Below are positions 59,568 to 64,000 of a stretch of DNA of 64,000 bases, one piece after another. A program made the position numbers and the translations under genes. This stretch comes from Turritopsis dohrnii (lineage: Eukaryota; Cnidaria; Hydrozoa; Anthoathecata; Oceaniidae). Where the stretch lies: contig BQMF02000002.1 of assembly GCA_027922465.2 (NCBI GenBank), positions 2,356,001-2,420,000 of the forward strand, in the 5' to 3' direction. Under the pieces are notes generated by a model. That model was not told the DNA's origin and did no database searches. It saw nothing but the letters and a program-made list of their open reading frames with translations. Numbering within the stretch: position 1 is the first letter of the stretch; every line of letters starts with the position of its first letter.

Positions 59568-61900
59568 TTATGGTTGCAATGAGACTCAGTAACCACCCAA
59601 CATGAGGTCTAAGCTAGCCCTCGTTCTCAGGGTTTTTTTTGTCTTTTCTTCACCACCATCCAGATGATTAAACTTCAAATCATTTCAGAAACGTTTGTGT
59701 TTTCAAGATCCTTTTTACTCTGCTTTGCTAATCTCCATATGGGCCCTAATTTCCGCGCTGTTGATACTATCTAGATTTCAGAAAGCATAAAGAAACAGAC
59801 CGTTCCTGTAATTCAGATACCTCCTTTATACAGCATCCAATCCAATAAGAAAACATGATAACAGAAAGATTTTATCTTTTCACAGTGGTTCAGAACAGTA
59901 TTCAAATTATTCCACGGCAAGTAATAAGAACAATGCATTGTGGTAGTTGTAATTTTTAAAAAAGAGATAAACTGAATTATGGGAACGGAGAATTCTAGCA
60001 GATAACAAGCAATCCAATTCTTCCAGCTTTTCACGAACTTGAATTTCAAAAGATTAACACTTCTACAAAACGCATTCGCTACACAATAGACCTTTCCATA
60101 AATTACGTTATTACAAACATCAGCTCGTTACTACGCTTATGGATTATTACGTACTTTAAACCTTGATAAAAGAATCTGGTGAAAACTTTTTCCCTGAAGA
60201 GTCGTTTCTCTTTGCAAACAGCGCAAACGTCATTAATATTCAGTTTGAAAACGAGACTTTGCTTGTTGTGACGTAATTCATGAAAAGGTCTATAATATGC
60301 ACTGAAACGGTTATCGCTCAACCTCGTTCCCAAGGCTTCTCGCGGCCGTCCGTATATCAAAAAGGCAAAAAACCCTCTGGGAAAGTGGTTGGGTGATCGT
60401 TTTAATTTTTTCAACAACTTTTGAATTGCCGCCGCAGCTAGGCGAGGATTGTGAAGAAAAAAATAGAAAGAAAATGTACATTTAAAAAAAAAAAAGAAAA
60501 AAAAGAAAAAAAAGGAAAACACAAAAGTCTGCATTCTGTATACTTCGAAGGTAGAGGAAAATTCAAGTAGATTGAACCAGAAAATTGAACATTTATTTCA
60601 TAGTATAAATTTGACGACAGTTACTAGTCATTCTATCCATTTAAAAATAATAGATTATTTGCGAAAAAAAAAAAAAATCTTTCCATATGACAAAACAAAC
60701 AAATGTATATATACAAACAATCTCAAAGTTCGTCAAGCAATATCGCTTGATACATTTTAATGTGAACTTGTACTGAAACGATTGGTCATTCCTTAGCAAC
60801 AAGAATAGAAACATAGACCAATATCATTACAATCAAGTGTCTGGAGGAACGCTGCATAAGATCCTCACAAACGGTTTCTTGGAGAAGTTTTTATAACGCT
60901 CAATAGACTGGCCAATAATTAGTTAGTTGAAAAGATACAAAATTACAAAGCATTCGTTATATTCACGATGGCCAAACAGCACTAAAAAAACTATGATTTT
61001 TCAGTAACTTTCGGACGACACTTAGTACCCAATTCCTTTAACGAGAGTATTCAACAAATTGGTGTCATCACCTTTTTTCGGTCTAGTTTGTGTAAGAACA
61101 TACGATCACTATGAGTACACGGTCAAAACGTTGTTACTTCTGTCTGGTTTGACGAGACAAATTATAACGTAATGCCTCGTTTGTTCAAAACGAACATCAG
61201 GGATTTTCAATCAAAGAGATAGCATATCTAGAGATCGTATCTTGTGAGGCAGACATACGTTTCGTTCGAAAGCATCTCGATATCCCAGAGTAAAATGACA
61301 AAGTTTTCACCGGCAAAAAAATGAGATAGCCAAGATATACACGCACCTGTCAGGTTATTATAATACTTTCTTGGAAAAGACAAACTTTGTGCTACTGGCG
61401 TCACAATTAGAGGGTTGTAGGATTAATGCAGGATTTTATATTGTTCGACCAGCAAAGTGGATAAAAGTGAAAGAAATTCTTAAAAATTCCAATCATAAAC
61501 CTTGGAAATAAAATGAGCGTATTGTACAACGCATGCACGTTTCCGTAGAATCGATGTGTCGAGTATTCAGAATCGATAGCATGAAAGTGTAAGTTGCTTC
61601 GTCAGTAACATCACGTGATGACATCGAAAATTGTCTAGGTGCAGAAGAAAAGTTTTAACACACCGTATTTCCTCTATTAACTGCCCGGGCACAATTTAGT
61701 GGGGCGCTTATTAGAGGAGGGCGCTAAAAAAGAGGGGCGCTTAAAAGCGAAAACGCGATAACAAATATTAAAAGATATTCACAAGTTTATAAGGTTGTTG
61801 ATGTTCCCAGACAAATCTCACGAAAACCTTTGAGAACAATTGTTAAAAAAACCCCAGAAGATTTCAGGGTTCTTTGGAACGAAAGAAAACTGGTTGTAAA
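59568..61900. other. Stretch without a recognisable gene
   Basis: Contains the MITE at 60086-60293, an A-rich low-complexity run at 60480-60520 and a GGGCGCTTA(T/A)-rich segment at 61695-61745. ORFs at 59813-60049 and 60103-60534 have no motif. Confidence 0.35.
60086..60293. mobile_element. MITE with ATAGACCTTTCCAT ends
   Basis: ATAGACCTTTCCATAAATTACGT at the left is mirrored by ACGTAATTCATGAAAAGGTCTAT at the right; about 208 bp, non-coding. Confidence 0.75.
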
Positions 61901-62026
61901 AAACCCAATGGATAAAATCGTCAAAAAGTCACTGCGATGAAGAACATTTCTATTGAAATAATGTGTAGATTTCTATAGAAATGCACTTCCTCGCAGTACT
62001 TTTTCAGCAAGATTGCCCACTGGGAG
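61901..62026. mobile_element. Short hairpin MITE family B, copy 5
   Basis: AACCCAATGGATAAAATCGTCAAAAAGTCACTGCGATGAAG, core TTTCTATAGAAAT, then CGCAGTACTTTTTCAGCAAG and TTGCCCACTGGG. The clearest copy of the family. Confidence 0.7.
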
Positions 62027-62366
62027 TGTGTATACGGTCCCAAAACAAAACGGAAAGGGTTTTTCAAAGCCTAACTTTATCGAAATTGTTGTTTTTAGTG
62101 AAAAAATATTTGGAAGGGAAATCGATCCCTGTGCAATTCAATCTGCATTCTCTGTTAAATTTACAACGCATATTTAAATAGATAAAAAAAACTCACCAGG
62201 ATGTAGGGTGCATGACTAATGATTGCGTCGCTACAATGGAATTACAAAAACTGTCTGCATTACTGTCAAATGAACCACCTAAAGACATACAGCGGCAGAA
62301 AAGTGAAAATTCGTTGCTGGGAGAAACAAGATATGTTCGGACGAAGGAAACAATTCATCCACCCAC

Positions 62367-64000
62367 CTTCATTGACAGCATTTAGTAAAACCTCTGCACT
62401 AGAGTCGAAAGTCGTGGGCTCACTCACGTCATCATTTATCAAAGAAAAACTAGTACTAGAAAACGATGAAGACACTGGCGGCGTGCGGCCATTATCTATA
62501 GAAGTCGATAGGTCTGTCGAAGTTGAATGAAGAGTATTTGTCATTTCTAATGTGGCAGAGAGATTCTCCACTGAAAGATCGTGATTGGAAATGTCAGGAG
62601 AGTTTTCCACTGATGAATTGTGATTGGAAGTGTCAGGAGGGTTTTCCACTGATGAATTGTGATTGGACGTAACCGTTAGGTTTTCCACTAAGAGCTCGCA
62701 ATCGGACGTATCCGGAGGGTTTCCCAGATTGGAAGTATCATGAGGGTTTTCCACTGGCAAATCGTGATTGGACGTAACCGCTAGGTTTTCCACTGAGAGC
62801 TCACAATCGGACGTATCAGGAGGGTTTTCCACGGATGAATTGAAGTCGTGATTGGTCGTTTCAGGAAGATTGTCCACTGAGAGATGGTGACTGGACGAAT
62901 TATTAGGAGGGTTTTCTGTTGTAAGACATTCGGAGGGGAGCTCGCAACGACTGCAGCTGGTATCGGTAGTACAAACAAGGTTTTCATCAGTGATTTCTCT
63001 AGTGCTGCTTATCCGTTCTGGTGCAGACCACGTCCTCGTGAAAGAAAACTCGTCACCACTCTCCTCAACCGTAATGTCATCGCTATTGTGGCTGTTCTGT
63101 AAGATTTCTTTATCATTAGTCACGTGTTCACCAACGGATTCTGTATTAGTGGTCAGTCTTACCACTCTTCCGTCCTGTTCTAGTACAGGCATTAGTTCAG
63201 AAGCGTTTGAGCAATCAGTCTTCTCTTTCGACAATTGTCGTTTAAATTTGTGGTCGATGTTGGCGACGTTCGATGCGATCTTGTGTGCAACTCCTGACGT
63301 CAGCGTGTCGATGATTTTCGTCACAGAAAAGCGAGAAGCACGAGCCGGCTTCGATTCCACGCTCTTTTTCACAACAGGCTCGGAGTGGGAACGAAGTCGT
63401 CTCTCCGGTGCTAAACCATTATCAATATCTATGTCTCTTTGCACAGTGGCTGGCTTAACTTGGATAGGTTCTTTCTTGTTGTCCGTGAAACGGTCTGGAA
63501 ATGTGATCTCCTTTAGATTCTCGGCCGGCGAAAACGGTGTGATTTCTTGACGCAGGGATTCTGGATGAAACACGTCGTCAACAGATATTGCGTCACTCAT
63601 CTCAAACGATGACGTGTGACTCAGTGTCGGCTCGCTACTGATTGACGACGACGAACTAGAGAGGTTTTTCCGCGCCAACTGTTTATTGCGGTAACATAAA
63701 TTGTAAACATCTACCAGAACACCCTGCATGACTGATTCCATGCCCTGAAACAACCACATTCGTAACGACAGAAAACATAATAATGATGTTTAACAGGAAA
63801 GATGCAACAACACAGTGGTTGCTTGCCAGTTACAAAGTCCATGTTTGAATCAACAAGGGAGGGTGAGGGAGAAGGGTGATTTACAACCAGGAAATAAGAA
63901 AACAAAAGGAAAGAGAAGAATAAAACTGACTAAAAACTCATTGTACTACTGCCTCTAAGAGTATACGTACAGGTTCCTTTTTCATCTCCTTATCCAAATC
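62367..64000 (-). CDS. Large unrecognised gene: low-complexity exon plus edge exon (partial)
   Basis: Two exons on the minus strand. The edge exon (64000-63971) reads DLDKEMKKEP before GTACGT. The main exon starts at 63744 after GTTGTTTCAG, in the same phase, with GMESVMQGVLVDVYNLCYRN. It stays open for about 460 codons; a donor AATGAAG/GTGGGT at 62367 is likely, otherwise the frame stops at 62266. After a conserved-looking first 25 residues the exon is rich in Ser, Thr, Asn and acidic residues. It contains basic RRLRSHSEP-type motifs (possible kinase/14-3-3 sites) and an imperfect ~17-residue repeat. A cytoplasmic, disordered regulatory region is likely. I do not recognise the family; both ends are missing. 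Confidence 0.6.
62556..62935 (-). repeat. In-frame coding repeat, ~51-bp unit
   Basis: Within the exon above, SVENPPDTSNHNS / ELSVENLAVTSNHD units of about 16-18 residues repeat seven or more times. The DNA shows GGGTTTTCCACTGATGAATT and related blocks on the plus strand. Units differ by substitution and small in-frame indels. Confidence 0.75.

Noticed and set aside
60103..60534. 143-codon minus ORF beginning with a phenylalanine run
   Set aside because: The N-terminus is the A-rich tract at 60480-60520 read in reverse and the rest crosses a MITE; no coding signature.

Overview
The window looks like nuclear DNA of an invertebrate animal, most probably a cnidarian. It is AT-rich, its genes are intron-split with GT-AG junctions, and it is dense with short inverted-repeat elements and tRNA-headed SINEs. 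It carries a plant-type (ascorbate-peroxidase-like) haem peroxidase, an IL-17-receptor-like SEFIR gene and a multi-exon transposase-like family that I associate with cnidarian genomes. The organism call is inference from gene content; no rRNA, organellar or bacterial features were seen.

Layout. 1-2.6 kb (+): decayed multi-exon DDE-transposase-like gene. 2.6-8.6 kb: no gene seen, some repeats. 8.6-9.5 kb (-) and 21.7-23.1 kb (-): two paralogous two-exon genes for secreted cysteine-rich proteins, each with a 16-codon signal-peptide exon that is easy to miss. A third, truncated relic of this family lies at 27.0-27.26 kb. 9.5-21.7 kb: tandem repeats (36-bp and 20/60-bp units), SINEs and a 766-bp inverted-terminal element containing a tRNA-like segment. 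25.9-26.5 kb: a pogo/Tigger-type element. 28.3-44.0 kb (-): one large gene reconstructed from at least ten exons, encoding a signal peptide, a short Cys-containing ectodomain, one membrane segment, a SEFIR domain and a Ser/Asn-rich tail. Its introns hold a 1.15-kb foldback palindrome, a SINE and many MITEs. 44-57.6 kb: no convincing host gene; second copies of several elements and a PIF/Harbinger transposase remnant. 57.7-58.8 kb (+): the peroxidase, uninterrupted. 62.4-64 kb (-): 3' part of a large unrecognised gene with a long Ser/Thr/Asn-rich low-complexity exon, running off the window.

The genes do not form a pathway that can be argued from sequence. Three are extracellular or membrane-facing (the Cys-rich pair, the SEFIR receptor, the secreted peroxidase). 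The rest is dominated by non-autonomous transposons, several nested in one another. The strongest results are the exon-by-exon reconstruction of the SEFIR receptor, the Cys-rich secreted family with its hidden first exons and relic, and nested elements with visible target-site duplications.
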